Shown here piece after piece: positions 9,792-17,928 of a stretch of DNA of 51,702 nt (position 1 is its first letter; every line of letters starts with the position of its first letter). The notes below the pieces were generated by a model, which saw only the letters and a list, made by a program, of their open reading frames with translations, was not told where the DNA came from and searched no databases. Position numbers and translations under genes: made by a program. Origin of the DNA: Streptomyces oceani (GTDB taxonomy: Bacteria; Actinomycetota; Actinomycetes; Streptomycetales; Streptomycetaceae); assembly GCF_001751245.1 (NCBI RefSeq), contig NZ_LJGU01000135.1, forward strand, positions 24,974 to 76,675, read 5' to 3'.

Positions 9792-10241
9792 TCAGCCCCT
9801 TCCCCGGCCGCGTCCGGCACGACGGGCGCCCGGCACCGTACGCCCCGGAACGATCTTACTGCGGCGGCCGGAGTCGGCGGTGCCACCTGTCGGTTGCTGC
9901 TCGCGGCCCAGAGCTCGACGCACGCCGTACCCGAAGGACGCCACCTTGACCAAGGGGCCGCCGAAGACGGAGGAGACCGTGGTGGACAGCGCGGAGGCGT
10001 TGGAGGTGACCTCCTGGACGTCACTGGCGATGGTGTCCACCTTCTCCAGCTGACTCTGAGCCGACCGCACGGTCGCGGAAGCCTCTCCGAGCAGCGGAAC
10101 CGCTCGCTCCGTCACGCCGGTCACCAGCTTGGTCGCCGCCCTGAGCGTCTGTGCGAGCCTCACCAGAACCACGGCGAGGAACGACACCAGGATCGCCCAG
10201 AAGACGGCCACGAGGAGGCCGGCCACTTCTCCACCGGACAC
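9792..10241 (-). CDS. DUF948 domain membrane protein
   Basis: A 149-residue protein with one strong N-terminal membrane helix (residues 6-30, LLVAVFWAILVSFLAVVLVRLA). A heptad-like helical region follows to about residue 95, with methyl-accepting-chemotaxis-like spacing (VDTIASDVQEVTSNASALSTT). The tail is basic and Arg/Gly-rich. This matches the DUF948 family, widespread in Gram-positive bacteria and of unknown function. The start is GTG at 10241-10239, nine bases after an AAGGAAG site. It heads the run leading to alaS and the aro genes. Confidence 0.83.
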   Translation of the reverse strand: MSGGEVAGLLVAVFWAILVSFLAVVLVRLAQTLRAATKLVTGVTERAVPLLGEASATVRSAQSQLEKVDTIASDVQEVTSNASALSTTVSSVFGGPLVKVASFGYGVRRALGREQQPTGGTADSGRRSKIVPGRTVPGARRAGRGRGRG

Positions 10242-10431
10242 GCTGCACCGCTTCCTTCGGGTCGTACGGGGTTGGTCAGTCGCCGTCTCCCGGTTCGGTC
10301 CGCTCCCGGTACGCGGCGGGATACCGACCTTATCGCGCCGGAGGCGGGCATCCGTACCGCGTTTCCGCTCCCGTCCGCACGGGAAGCGGGAGTTCGACCG
10401 ACCGCTCGGACCGCGCCGTACGACGGAGCGG

Positions 10432-10473
10432 CCGGGCGCCGTACCGACAGCGGCCTGTCCGTACGGCGCCCGG
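10432..10473 (-). terminator. Strong hairpin terminator after rpsD
   Basis: A perfect 13-bp inverted repeat (CCGGGCGCCGTAC at 10432-10444 and its complement at 10461-10473) with a 16-base loop begins about 20 bases past the rpsD stop. There is no T tract, which is normal for this group. It separates rpsD from the DUF948-alaS-aro run. Confidence 0.8.
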
Positions 10474-10493
10474 GTAGCCGCGTGCCGTGCTGG

Positions 10494-11105
10494 TCAGCGG
10501 GCGTAGTACTCCACGACCAACTGCTCGTCACAGACGACCGGGATCTCCTTGCGGTTCGGGTCCCGATCCAGCCGGAACGCCAGCGCCTCGAGGTTCACCT
10601 CGAGGTACCGCGGGGTCTCTCCGTCGGGCGCGTACCCGCCCTCCCGGGCGACCAGGAACGGGTGCTTGGCGCGGCTCCGCTCCCGCACCCGCACGACGTC
10701 GTCGGGGCGGATCCGCACGGAAGGCTTGTCCACCTTCCGGTCGTTGACGGAGATGTGACCGTGCACCACCATCTGACGCGCCTGGTAGATGGTGCGGGCC
10801 AGCCCCGAGCGCAGGACCAGTGCGTCCAAGCGGCGCTCCAGTTCGACGATCAGGGCCTCGCCCGTCTTCCCGTCGACCTTGCGCGCGCGGTCGTAGGCAC
10901 GCACCATCTGGCGCTCGCTGATGTCGTACTGTGCGCGGAGCCGCTGCTTCTCCAGCAGCCGCACCTTGTAGTCGCTGCTCTGCTTACGGCCACGGCCGTG
11001 CTGCCCGGGCGGGTAGGGGCGCTGCTCGAAGTACTTGACGGCCTTCGGGGTCAGCGCGACACCCAGCGCGCGGGACTTCTTGATCTTGGGACGCGACTGG
11101 TTCAC
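10494..11105 (-). CDS. rpsD: 30S ribosomal protein S4
   Basis: Primary 16S rRNA-binding protein that nucleates assembly of the 30S body. The 203-residue product ends [15 protein letters not shown] and holds an S4 RNA-binding domain ([20 protein letters not shown] through DRKVDKPS). It is the cysteine-poor form, with a single Cys near the C-terminus and none of the N-terminal zinc-binding cysteines found in some S4 proteins. I chose GTG at 11105-11103, which has GAGG ten bases upstream and gives the usual NQSRPK N-terminus. An in-frame ATG at 11123-11121 would add six residues. An iron-box-like palindrome lies just upstream. Confidence 0.97.
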   Translation of the reverse strand: MNQSRPKIKKSRALGVALTPKAVKYFEQRPYPPGQHGRGRKQSSDYKVRLLEKQRLRAQYDISERQMVRAYDRARKVDGKTGEALIVELERRLDALVLRSGLARTIYQARQMVVHGHISVNDRKVDKPSVRIRPDDVVRVRERSRAKHPFLVAREGGYAPDGETPRYLEVNLEALAFRLDRDPNRKEIPVVCDEQLVVEYYAR

Positions 11106-11126
11106 GGTGAACAGACCTCGCATTCA

Positions 11127-11145
11127 TTAGGTGAGCCTTACCTTA
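11127..11145. promoter_or_regulatory. Iron-box-like palindrome (DmdR/IdeR type) at the rpsD start
   Basis: The minus-strand 19-mer TAAGGTAAGGCTCACCTAA differs at two positions from TTAGGTTAGGCTCACCTAA, the consensus as I recall it for the iron regulator DmdR/IdeR family. The two halves are a near-perfect inverted repeat around a central C/G. Its edge lies 21 bases before the GTG chosen for rpsD and 3 bases before the in-frame ATG. The match is seen directly; binding by a regulator is inferred. Confidence 0.65.
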
Positions 11146-11235
11146 GTTGAGCGTCGCGCATACTTCTACCGGGACCCCCTTGTCCACCGCACCCGACGTG
11201 CGGGACCGGGTCAGCCGCGTCCCATGGAAGGCGCC

Positions 11236-11254
11236 CGACGGCGGAGCGCCGTCG
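11236..11254 (-). terminator. Hairpin between rarA and rpsD
   Basis: A perfect 8-bp stem (CGACGGCG/CGCCGTCG) with a 3-base loop lies 65 bases beyond the rarA stop and about 90 bases before the rpsD palindrome. It is a plausible intrinsic terminator for rarA that would isolate the rpsD promoter. There is no T tract. Confidence 0.55.
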
Positions 11255-11318
11255 AGCGCGTACGAACACTCGCGCGGTCCAGCGTAACGGGCGCGCCGGT
11301 TATTCCGCGTGGCCACGA

Positions 11319-12722
11319 TCACTCGTCCCGGGGACGCTCCCCCGCGGTCCGGCCGCTTCCCCCGGACGTCTCCGACTCGCCACGCAACCGCGCCCGGACC
11401 CGCTGGGCGACCTCGGCGTACCGTGCCTCAGCGCCGTGACGGGTCGGGGCGTAGTACCGCTTGCCGTGGACCGCCTCCGGGGCGTACCGCTGCGCGGCGA
11501 TCCCGCCGGGCAGATCGTGCGGATACTGGTAGCCGCTGCCATGCCCCAGGGAGGCCGAGCCCTTGTAGTGGCTGTCCCGCAGATGCGCGGGCACCGGTCC
11601 GGCCAGGCCGGCCCGTACGTCCGCGAGTGCCGCGTCGATCGCCGTGCACGCGGCATTGGACTTGGGCGCCAGAGCCAACGCGATCGTGGCGTGGCCGAGC
11701 GTGATCCGAGCCTCCGGGAAGCCGATCATCGCTACCGCCTGGGCCGCCGCGACCGCCGTCTGCAGCGCGGTCGGATCGGCCAACCCGATGTCCTCGCTGG
11801 CGGCGATCATCAGTCGGCGTGCGATGAATCTCGGGTCCTCCCCCGCGGCGATCATCCGGGCGAGGTAGTGCAGGGCGGCGTCCGCGTCCGAGCCGCGGAT
11901 GGACTTGATCAACGCGCTGGCGACGTCGTAGTGCTGGTCACCGTCCCGGTCGTACGTCACCGCCGCGCGGTCCACCGCCTCCTCCAGGGAAGCCAGCGAC
12001 ACGCTCGACTCGCCCTTCGCCAGCGCCGCGCCGGCGCCCGCCTCGAGGGCGGTGAGCGCTCTGCGGGCGTCACCACCGGAGATCCGCAACAGATACGCCT
12101 CCGCGTCGGCGGGCAGTTCCACTGCTCCGCCCAGCCCCCGCTCCTGGGAGACCGCGGCGCGCAGCAGCCCACGCACGTCCTCCTCCTCCAGCGGCTCCAG
12201 GGTGAGCAGCAGGGAGCGGGACAGCAGCGGGGAGATCACCGAGAAGTACGGATTCTCGGTGGTCGCCGCGATCAGCGTGACCCAGCGGTTCTCCACGGCC
12301 GGCAGCAGCGAGTCCTGCTGGGCCTTGCTGAAGCGGTGGATCTCGTCCAGGAAGAGCACGGTCTCGGTGCCGTACGCGCCCGACGACCGCTTGGCGCTCT
12401 CGATGACGGCACGGACCTCCTTGACCCCGGCGGTGATCGCCGAAAGCTCGACGAACCGCTTGTCGGTGGCCTGACTGACGACGTACGCCAGGGTCGTCTT
12501 GCCGGTGCCGGGCGGTCCCCAGAGCAGCACCGAGGAGGGTCCGGCCGGCCCCTCCCCGCCCGCGGCGACCAGCCGGCGCAGCGGCGAGCCGGCGTGCAGC
12601 AGGTGCTCCTGGCCGACCACCTCGTCGAGCGTACGAGGGCGCATCCGCACCGCCAGCGGACTGACGGTCGGATCCTTGGCTCGACGATCCTCGGCGGCTG
12701 CGGTGAACAGGTCTGGCTCCAC
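11319..12722 (-). CDS. rarA: Replication-associated recombination protein A (RarA/MgsA family AAA+ ATPase)
   Basis: A 467-residue clamp-loader-like AAA+ ATPase of the RarA/MgsA/WRNIP1 family, which acts at stalled replication forks. It shows the N-terminal [21 protein letters not shown] block, Walker [11 protein letters not shown], Walker [10 protein letters not shown], sensor 1 in AATTENP, the [23 protein letters not shown] block, and the C-terminal tetramerisation region ending in [11 protein letters not shown]. The C-terminal 30 residues are charged and variable. The start is GTG. It is probably transcribed alone or with an unlinked upstream signal, because 70 bases separate it from the VKOR gene. 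Confidence 0.94.
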   Translation of the reverse strand: MEPDLFTAAAEDRRAKDPTVSPLAVRMRPRTLDEVVGQEHLLHAGSPLRRLVAAGGEGPAGPSSVLLWGPPGTGKTTLAYVVSQATDKRFVELSAITAGVKEVRAVIESAKRSSGAYGTETVLFLDEIHRFSKAQQDSLLPAVENRWVTLIAATTENPYFSVISPLLSRSLLLTLEPLEEEDVRGLLRAAVSQERGLGGAVELPADAEAYLLRISGGDARRALTALEAGAGAALAKGESSVSLASLEEAVDRAAVTYDRDGDQHYDVASALIKSIRGSDADAALHYLARMIAAGEDPRFIARRLMIAASEDIGLADPTALQTAVAAAQAVAMIGFPEARITLGHATIALALAPKSNAACTAIDAALADVRAGLAGPVPAHLRDSHYKGSASLGHGSGYQYPHDLPGGIAAQRYAPEAVHGKRYYAPTRHGAEARYAEVAQRVRARLRGESETSGGSGRTAGERPRDE

Positions 12723-12792
12723 CCGCGTAACCCTAAGTCACAGCACTGACAGTCCGCTCATCGGTCGGCTCACGCGGAACGGACGGTCCCGG

Positions 12793-13440
12793 TCAGCTCG
12801 TCCAGAAGTCCCACCAGCGGGTGAGCACCAGCATGCCGATGACCCCGACGTGCAGCACGGGAACCACCCAGTGGAACTCGCCCACGACGCCTTTCAGTCC
12901 CCCGGACGCGGGGAGCATGCCCTGCCGCATGTTGTGACCGGTGACGTACCAGAACGCGAAGATGGTGGCGACCCAGGCGAGGCAGCACCACAGGCAGAGC
13001 GAGTTGATCTCGTACAGCGACTGGTACTGCAACCACGTCACGAAGAGCACGCCGAAGAGGCAGCCGGCGTTCAGCGTGAGCCAGTACCAGCGGGGGAAGC
13101 GTGCCCCGGCCAGCAGGGTCACCCCGACACAGATCAGGATGCCGTACGCGACCAGGCCCAGGATCGGATTGGAGAAGCCGAAGACCGACGCCTGGTCGCT
13201 CTCCATGATGTTGCCGCAGGAGACGACCGGGTTGAGGCTGCACCCGGGGGTGAAGGTGTCACCCTCCGCCTTGGCCTCGAGGATCTTGGTCTTGTCCACC
13301 GTGATGACCCAGGAGGCGAGCAGACCGGCCGCGCCACTGACGATCAGCAACCAGGCCAGCCCCGGACGGGCACCCACCGCACCCCCCGGCGGCCGGTCCG
13401 GGTGAGCCCGAGCGTTGGCGAGTGGCGCGGTGGTGGTCAT
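12793..13440 (-). CDS. Vitamin K epoxide reductase family membrane protein
   Basis: A 215-residue integral membrane protein with about five membrane helices. The VKOR active-site features are a loop cysteine pair (Cys67 and Cys75, CSLNPVVSC) and the CxxC pair CLWC at 149-152, next to the quinone site. In actinobacteria such proteins reoxidise DsbA-like partners and so drive disulfide formation outside the membrane. No DsbA domain is fused; a DsbA-like gene lies at 45605-46111 in this window but is not adjacent. I chose ATG 13440-13438 over an upstream in-frame start because it matches the family N-terminus. Confidence 0.88.
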   Translation of the reverse strand: MTTTAPLANARAHPDRPPGGAVGARPGLAWLLIVSGAAGLLASWVITVDKTKILEAKAEGDTFTPGCSLNPVVSCGNIMESDQASVFGFSNPILGLVAYGILICVGVTLLAGARFPRWYWLTLNAGCLFGVLFVTWLQYQSLYEINSLCLWCCLAWVATIFAFWYVTGHNMRQGMLPASGGLKGVVGEFHWVVPVLHVGVIGMLVLTRWWDFWTS

Positions 13441-13505
13441 GGGTGATTCGTCCCGTCGTACCTCGACAGCAGAGCGGCGTCCATTATGGACCAACCACCC
13501 CCGGA

Positions 13506-14780
13506 TTAACCGACCTTCCCGCGCAGTGCGGTAGCCACTCGATCGAGTGGTACGGGGCTCTGTTCCCCGGTCGCCAGGTCCTTGAGTTGGACCAGGCCCT
13601 CGGCGAGGTCGCGTTCACCCAGGACGAGCGCGACCGCGGCGCCCGAGCGGTTGGCCGACTTCATGGCGTTCTTCAGGCCCTTGCCACCGTAGGCGAAGTC
13701 GGCGGCGATCCCCTCCCGGCGCAGCGCCGTGACGACTCCGAACAGCACCCGCCGCGCCTCGTCACCCAGCGGCACGGCGAACACCCGCGGAGTCGTGGAC
13801 AGATCCAGCTCGACGTCTTCCTTCCGCAGCGCCAGGACCGTACGGTCCACGCCGAGCGCCCACCCCACCGAGGGCAACGCCGGCCCGCCGATCATCTCGG
13901 AGAGACCGTCGTAGCGCCCGCCCCCGCCGATGGCGGACTGCGAACCGAGGCCGTCGTGCACGAACTCGAAGGTGGTTCGGGTGTAGTAGTCGAGCCCGCG
14001 CACCAGCCGCGGGTCGTCCTCGAAGGTCACGCCCGCCGCACGCACCAGCTCCCGCACCTGTTCGTGGTATGTCTTGCAGGACTCGCACAGGTAGTCGCCG
14101 ACCAGCGGGGCGCCGGCCAACTGCTCGCGTACGCTCTCCCGTTTGTCGTCGAGCACCCGCAGCGGGTTGATGTCAATCCGGTGGCGGGTGTCCTCGTCCA
14201 GGTCGAGCTGACGCAGGAAGTCCTGCAACGCCGCGCGGTACACGGGCCGGCACTCCCGGTCACCGAGGGAGTTGAGCAGCAGCCGGAAGCCGCGCAGGCC
14301 AAGTGAGCGGTACGCGTCATCGGCCAGGATGAGCAACTCGGCGTCCAGCGCGGGGTCCTCAGCCCCCAGGGCTTCCGCGCCGACCTGCGAGAAGTGCCGG
14401 TAACGGCCAGCCTGCGGACGCTCGTAGCGGTAGTACGAGCCGGAGTACCACAGCTTCACGGGCAGGGCGCCACGGTGCAGACTGCCCTGCAGCGCGGCAC
14501 GAAGCACCGAGGCGGTGCCCTCGGGACGCAGCGCCAACTCGGTGCCGCCCCGGGTGGAGAGCGTGTACATCTCCTTGGAGACGATGTCGGTGGACTCCCC
14601 GACTCCTCGGGCGAACAGCTCGGCGTGCTCGAAGCCCGGGGTTTCGACGTAGCCGTAGCCGGCCCGCAGCAGCGGCGCGGCCAGGGCCTCGCGCACCGCG
14701 AGGAACTCGGCGGAGTTGGGCGGAAGCAGATCGTAGGTGCCCTTAGGGGCGGAGAAAGCGTTCACGGGGTTCTTGGTCAC
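13506..14780 (-). CDS. hisS: Histidyl-tRNA synthetase
   Basis: Charges tRNA-His. The 424-residue class II synthetase has motif 1 near residue 50, [14 protein letters not shown], motif 2 [17 protein letters not shown], the histidine-specific block [17 protein letters not shown], and GGGGRYDGL. Its C-terminal anticodon-binding domain includes [20 protein letters not shown]. The ATG shares an ATGA with the stop of the MBL hydrolase gene, so the pair is translationally coupled. A 65-base gap separates its stop from the VKOR gene start. Confidence 0.97.
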   Translation of the reverse strand: MTKNPVNAFSAPKGTYDLLPPNSAEFLAVREALAAPLLRAGYGYVETPGFEHAELFARGVGESTDIVSKEMYTLSTRGGTELALRPEGTASVLRAALQGSLHRGALPVKLWYSGSYYRYERPQAGRYRHFSQVGAEALGAEDPALDAELLILADDAYRSLGLRGFRLLLNSLGDRECRPVYRAALQDFLRQLDLDEDTRHRIDINPLRVLDDKRESVREQLAGAPLVGDYLCESCKTYHEQVRELVRAAGVTFEDDPRLVRGLDYYTRTTFEFVHDGLGSQSAIGGGGRYDGLSEMIGGPALPSVGWALGVDRTVLALRKEDVELDLSTTPRVFAVPLGDEARRVLFGVVTALRREGIAADFAYGGKGLKNAMKSANRSGAAVALVLGERDLAEGLVQLKDLATGEQSPVPLDRVATALRGKVG

Positions 14781-15502
14781 ATTCCTCGTCGGGCGGCGCT
14801 CGCGTCTCCGCCAGGCCCGCCGCCGGGTTCGCCGGCGGAGACCTCCCGTAGGAAGGGATTGGTGGCGCGCTCACGGCCGATGGTGGTCTGGGGCCCGTGT
14901 CCGGCGAGCACCACGGTGGAGTCCTCCAGCGGCAGGCAGACGCGTGCCAGCGAGCCAAGGATCTCGTCGTGGTCACCACCGGGCATGTCGGTACGTCCGA
15001 TGGAGCCGGCGAACAACAGGTCGCCCGAGAACAGCACCGGCGGAACATCCGCCTGCTCGGGCATCCGGAAGGTCACCGACCCCTTGGTATGCCCGGGCGC
15101 GTGCGACACGGTGAGCTCCAGGCCCGCCAGGTCCAGCCGTGCGCCGTCGGTCAGTTCCGCCAGGTCGTCCGGCTCCCCGATGGTCAGCTCGCCCATCAGC
15201 GGCTGTCCGATGACGCGACCGATCGCCTTCTCCGGGTCGCTCATCATGTAGCGGTCGGCCGGGTGAATCCAGGCGGGCACGTCGTGTGCGCCGCACACCG
15301 GGACCACGGAGGCCACATGGTCGATATGGCCATGGGTGAGGACCACCGCGACCGGCTTGAGCCGGTGCTTGGCGACGGTCTCCGCGACGCCCTCGGTGGC
15401 CTGATGGCCCGGATCAATGATCACGCACTCCTCGCCAGCGGCGGGGGCGACCAGATAACAATTGGTCCCCCAGGCCCCGGCGGGGAACCCGGCAACGAGC
15501 AC
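14777..15502 (-). CDS. MBL-fold metallohydrolase (glyoxalase II-like)
   Basis: A 241-residue metallo-beta-lactamase-fold hydrolase. The metal ligands are in LTHGHIDHV (HxHxDH, residues 56-64), HAPGHTKGS, the Asp of FSGDLLF, and a late AGHGPQT. It resembles the YcbL/glyoxalase II-like group that hydrolyses thioesters such as S-lactoylglutathione. Streptomyces uses mycothiol rather than glutathione, so the true substrate cannot be read from the sequence. The C-terminal 20 residues are Gly/Ala/Arg-rich. It overlaps hisS by four bases, a pairing common in actinobacteria. Confidence 0.9.
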   Translation of the reverse strand: MLVAGFPAGAWGTNCYLVAPAAGEECVIIDPGHQATEGVAETVAKHRLKPVAVVLTHGHIDHVASVVPVCGAHDVPAWIHPADRYMMSDPEKAIGRVIGQPLMGELTIGEPDDLAELTDGARLDLAGLELTVSHAPGHTKGSVTFRMPEQADVPPVLFSGDLLFAGSIGRTDMPGGDHDEILGSLARVCLPLEDSTVVLAGHGPQTTIGRERATNPFLREVSAGEPGGGPGGDASAARRGM

Positions 15503-15646
15503 GATCGTCCTTCGTCCGACGGTGAAACTGCTGACTGATTGTCCGCGAGCCTACCGGTGCTGGTACGGGCGCCGCGAACCCGTAATACGGTACTCGCCAA
15601 GTCAGTCCTCACCCATGTACGTACGCTGTGCCGAAGGAGACGACCC

Positions 15647-16462
15647 GTGGTCAGCAGTGAGCAGCGCCGCAAGCAGCTCGCACGCGAGAAGTTCCTGCGT
15701 CAGCAGGAACGCCGTGCCGACGCCCGGCGCAAGGCCCGGATTCGCAACTCGCTCATCGCCGCCGGAATGGCGCTCGCTCTGGCGGCGGGCGGGGCCTATG
15801 CCGCGACCGGCGGTCTGAACGGCGACGAGGAGTCCAAGGAGAACGCCGCGGACAAGCCCAACAAGCCCAGCAAGGCGCCTGATCCGTGTGACGATCCCGC
15901 GAAGGGCAAGCCGAACGGCAAGCAGTGGGAGAAGGAACCGAAGCTGGCCATCGACGAGTCGGCGTCGTACGAGATGACCCTGCAGACCACCTGCGGTGAC
16001 ATCCCCATCGAGATGGACGCCGAGAAGGCGCCTCACACGGTGAACTCCTTCCGCTTCCTGGCCGACGAGAAGTTCTTCGACCACACTCCGTGTCACCGCC
16101 TGACCACGGACAAGCAGCTCGGTGTGCTGCAGTGCGGCGACCCGACCGGCCGCGGGATGGGCGGCCCGGGCTACACCATCCCGGACGAGAACCTCGATGA
16201 CCCTCGGTTGAAGGGCGGGGTCTACCCGGCCGGCACGGTGGCTATGGCCAACACCGGGAAGAAGGACAGCGGCGGCAGCCAGTTCTTCCTGGTGCACAAG
16301 AAGAGCAAGCTGCCCCCGAAGTACACCCCGTTCGGCACGGTCTCGGAGTCCGGCATGAAGGTGCTGCAGAAGATCGTCAAGGCGGGTACCGCCAACGGCG
16401 CCCCGGACGGCCCGCCGAACGCCACCGTGATGATCGACAAGGCGCGGGTCACGAAGGGCTGA
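15647..16462 (+). CDS. Membrane-anchored cyclophilin-type peptidyl-prolyl isomerase
   Basis: A 271-residue protein. A charged cytoplasmic N-terminus (residues 1-33, many Arg/Lys/Gln) is followed by one membrane segment (about 34-52) and a Lys/Pro/Asn-rich spacer. The cyclophilin domain starts near residue 105 (YEMTLQTTCGDIPIEMD) and shows FFDHTPCHRL, the GDPTGRGMGGPGY block and GGSQFFLVHKKS. It probably assists folding of secreted proteins at the cell surface. I chose GTG 15647, six bases after AAGGAGA, over an upstream in-frame start. It is transcribed divergently from the MBL hydrolase gene. Confidence 0.92.
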   Translation: MVSSEQRRKQLAREKFLRQQERRADARRKARIRNSLIAAGMALALAAGGAYAATGGLNGDEESKENAADKPNKPSKAPDPCDDPAKGKPNGKQWEKEPKLAIDESASYEMTLQTTCGDIPIEMDAEKAPHTVNSFRFLADEKFFDHTPCHRLTTDKQLGVLQCGDPTGRGMGGPGYTIPDENLDDPRLKGGVYPAGTVAMANTGKKDSGGSQFFLVHKKSKLPPKYTPFGTVSESGMKVLQKIVKAGTANGAPDGPPNATVMIDKARVTKG

Positions 16463-16479
16463 CCCCCGGCGCCGGGGGT
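16462..16479 (+). terminator. Perfect palindrome directly after the cyclophilin gene
   Basis: An 18-base perfect palindrome ACCCCCGGC/GCCGGGGGT begins at the last base of the cyclophilin stop codon. A perfect palindrome with no extra loop bases can still fold as a short hairpin in RNA. It probably acts as an intrinsic terminator. Confidence 0.5.
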
Positions 16480-16632
16480 GCCCGTGTCGGGAACGCCCTC
16501 GGTGCCGGGTCGGGAATTTCCACCACGCTGGATGCGGACAGCGTGGCCGCCCTTCACCTATCTTGGCCATACGAGACTGTGGACGACGCCAGGGGGCCGC
16601 GATCCTCGCTGGACGTCATGTGAGGAGGCGCT

Positions 16633-17862
16633 GTGAGCGGCGACCCGTGGGGCCGTGTCGACGAGGCGGGCACCGTGTACGTACGCACGGCGGACGGCGA
16701 GCAGGTCGTCGGCTCGTGGCAGGCCGGGTCCGCCGAGGAGGCTCTGGCCTACTTCGAGCGCAAGTACGACGGACTGGTCGTCGAGATCAACCTGCTCGAG
16801 CGCAGGCTGCAGACCACCGACCTGTCCGCCAAGGACGCCAACACGGCCATCGAGCACCTGCGTGAACAGGTCGACGCGCACCACGCGGTGGGCGACCTGG
16901 ATGCCCTGCGGACCCGCCTGGATCGGCTCGCGTCGAAGGTGGAGAAGCGCCGCGAGGAGCGCAAGGCGCACCGGGCAAAGCAGACCGAGGAGGCGCAGCA
17001 GGCCAAGGAGGAGCTGGTCGCCGAAGCGGAGCAGTTGGCGACAAGCGACCAGTGGCGCCCGACCGGCGAGCGGCTGCGGGCGCTCGTGGACGTCTGGAAG
17101 GGCCTGCCACGACTCGACCGGAAGACCGACGACGAGCTGTGGCACCGCTTCTCGCACGCCAGGTCCACTTTCTCCAAGCGCCGCAAGGCCCACTTCGCGC
17201 AGTTGGACAACCAGCGGGAGGAGGTACGACAGCGTAAGGAGAAGCTGGTCACCGAGGCCGAGGCGCTCTCCGGGTCCCGGGACTGGGGACCGACCGCTGC
17301 GAAGTACCGCGAGCTGATGCGCGAGTGGAAGGCCGCGGGCCGTGCGCAACGCGAGCACGAGGAGGATCTGTGGAGCCGCTTCCGCGGCGCGCAGGACGTC
17401 TTCTTCCAGGCTCGGGGCGAGGCGTTCGCCGAGCGGGACAGCGAGCAGCGGGAGAACCTCACGCACAAGGAGGAGCTGGTCGCCGAAGCGGAGAAGCTGC
17501 TGCCGATCACCGACCTCCAGGCGGCGCGGCACTCCTTCAGGTCGATCAACGAGCGGTGGGACGCCATCGGCCATGTGCCGCGGGAGAGCAAGGCGAAGAT
17601 CGAGAGCCGCCTGCACGCCGTCGAACGCGCCCTTCAGGAAGCGGAAGAGGTGGAGTGGCGGCGGAGCAACCCGGAGGCCAGAGCCCGGGCTGCGGGGCTC
17701 ACCGGACAGCTGCAGGAGGCGGTCGACTCGCTGCGGGCGCGGGTGGAGCAGGCCCGTGCGGCGGGCAACTCCGCCAAGGCCGAGAAGCTGGAGAAGGAGC
17801 TGGCGGGGCGACAGGCGCTGCTCGACCAGGCGCAGAAGGGCCTGGAGGAGTTCGGCGGCTGA
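16633..17862 (+). CDS. DUF349 domain protein (helical repeat)
   Basis: A 409-residue protein with a short N-terminal module that includes GTVYVRTADGEQVVGSWQAG. The rest is almost entirely charged helix: a coiled coil near residues 80-130, then at least three DUF349 repeats of roughly 70 residues, each with a W-W-like core (for example TSDQWRPTGERLRALVDVWKG and SRDWGPTAAKYRELMREWK). It starts at GTG 16633 behind GAGGAG. DUF349 proteins are widespread in actinobacteria. A stress or nucleic-acid role has been suggested for some relatives, but nothing here fixes the function. It converges on rel across 66 bases. Confidence 0.88.
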   Translation: MSGDPWGRVDEAGTVYVRTADGEQVVGSWQAGSAEEALAYFERKYDGLVVEINLLERRLQTTDLSAKDANTAIEHLREQVDAHHAVGDLDALRTRLDRLASKVEKRREERKAHRAKQTEEAQQAKEELVAEAEQLATSDQWRPTGERLRALVDVWKGLPRLDRKTDDELWHRFSHARSTFSKRRKAHFAQLDNQREEVRQRKEKLVTEAEALSGSRDWGPTAAKYRELMREWKAAGRAQREHEEDLWSRFRGAQDVFFQARGEAFAERDSEQRENLTHKEELVAEAEKLLPITDLQAARHSFRSINERWDAIGHVPRESKAKIESRLHAVERALQEAEEVEWRRSNPEARARAAGLTGQLQEAVDSLRARVEQARAAGNSAKAEKLEKELAGRQALLDQAQKGLEEFGG

Positions 17863-17902
17863 CGGCTCGGCCGAGAACGCGACCCGCCGTACCGGGTGCA
17901 CA

Positions 17903-17919
17903 CGGCGCTTCCTGCGCCG
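17903..17919. terminator. Hairpin between convergent DUF349 and rel genes
   Basis: A 6-bp stem CGGCGC/GCGCCG with a 5-base loop lies midway between the two converging stop codons. It can serve either strand. Confidence 0.5.
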
Positions 17920-17928
17920 AGGGGACGC

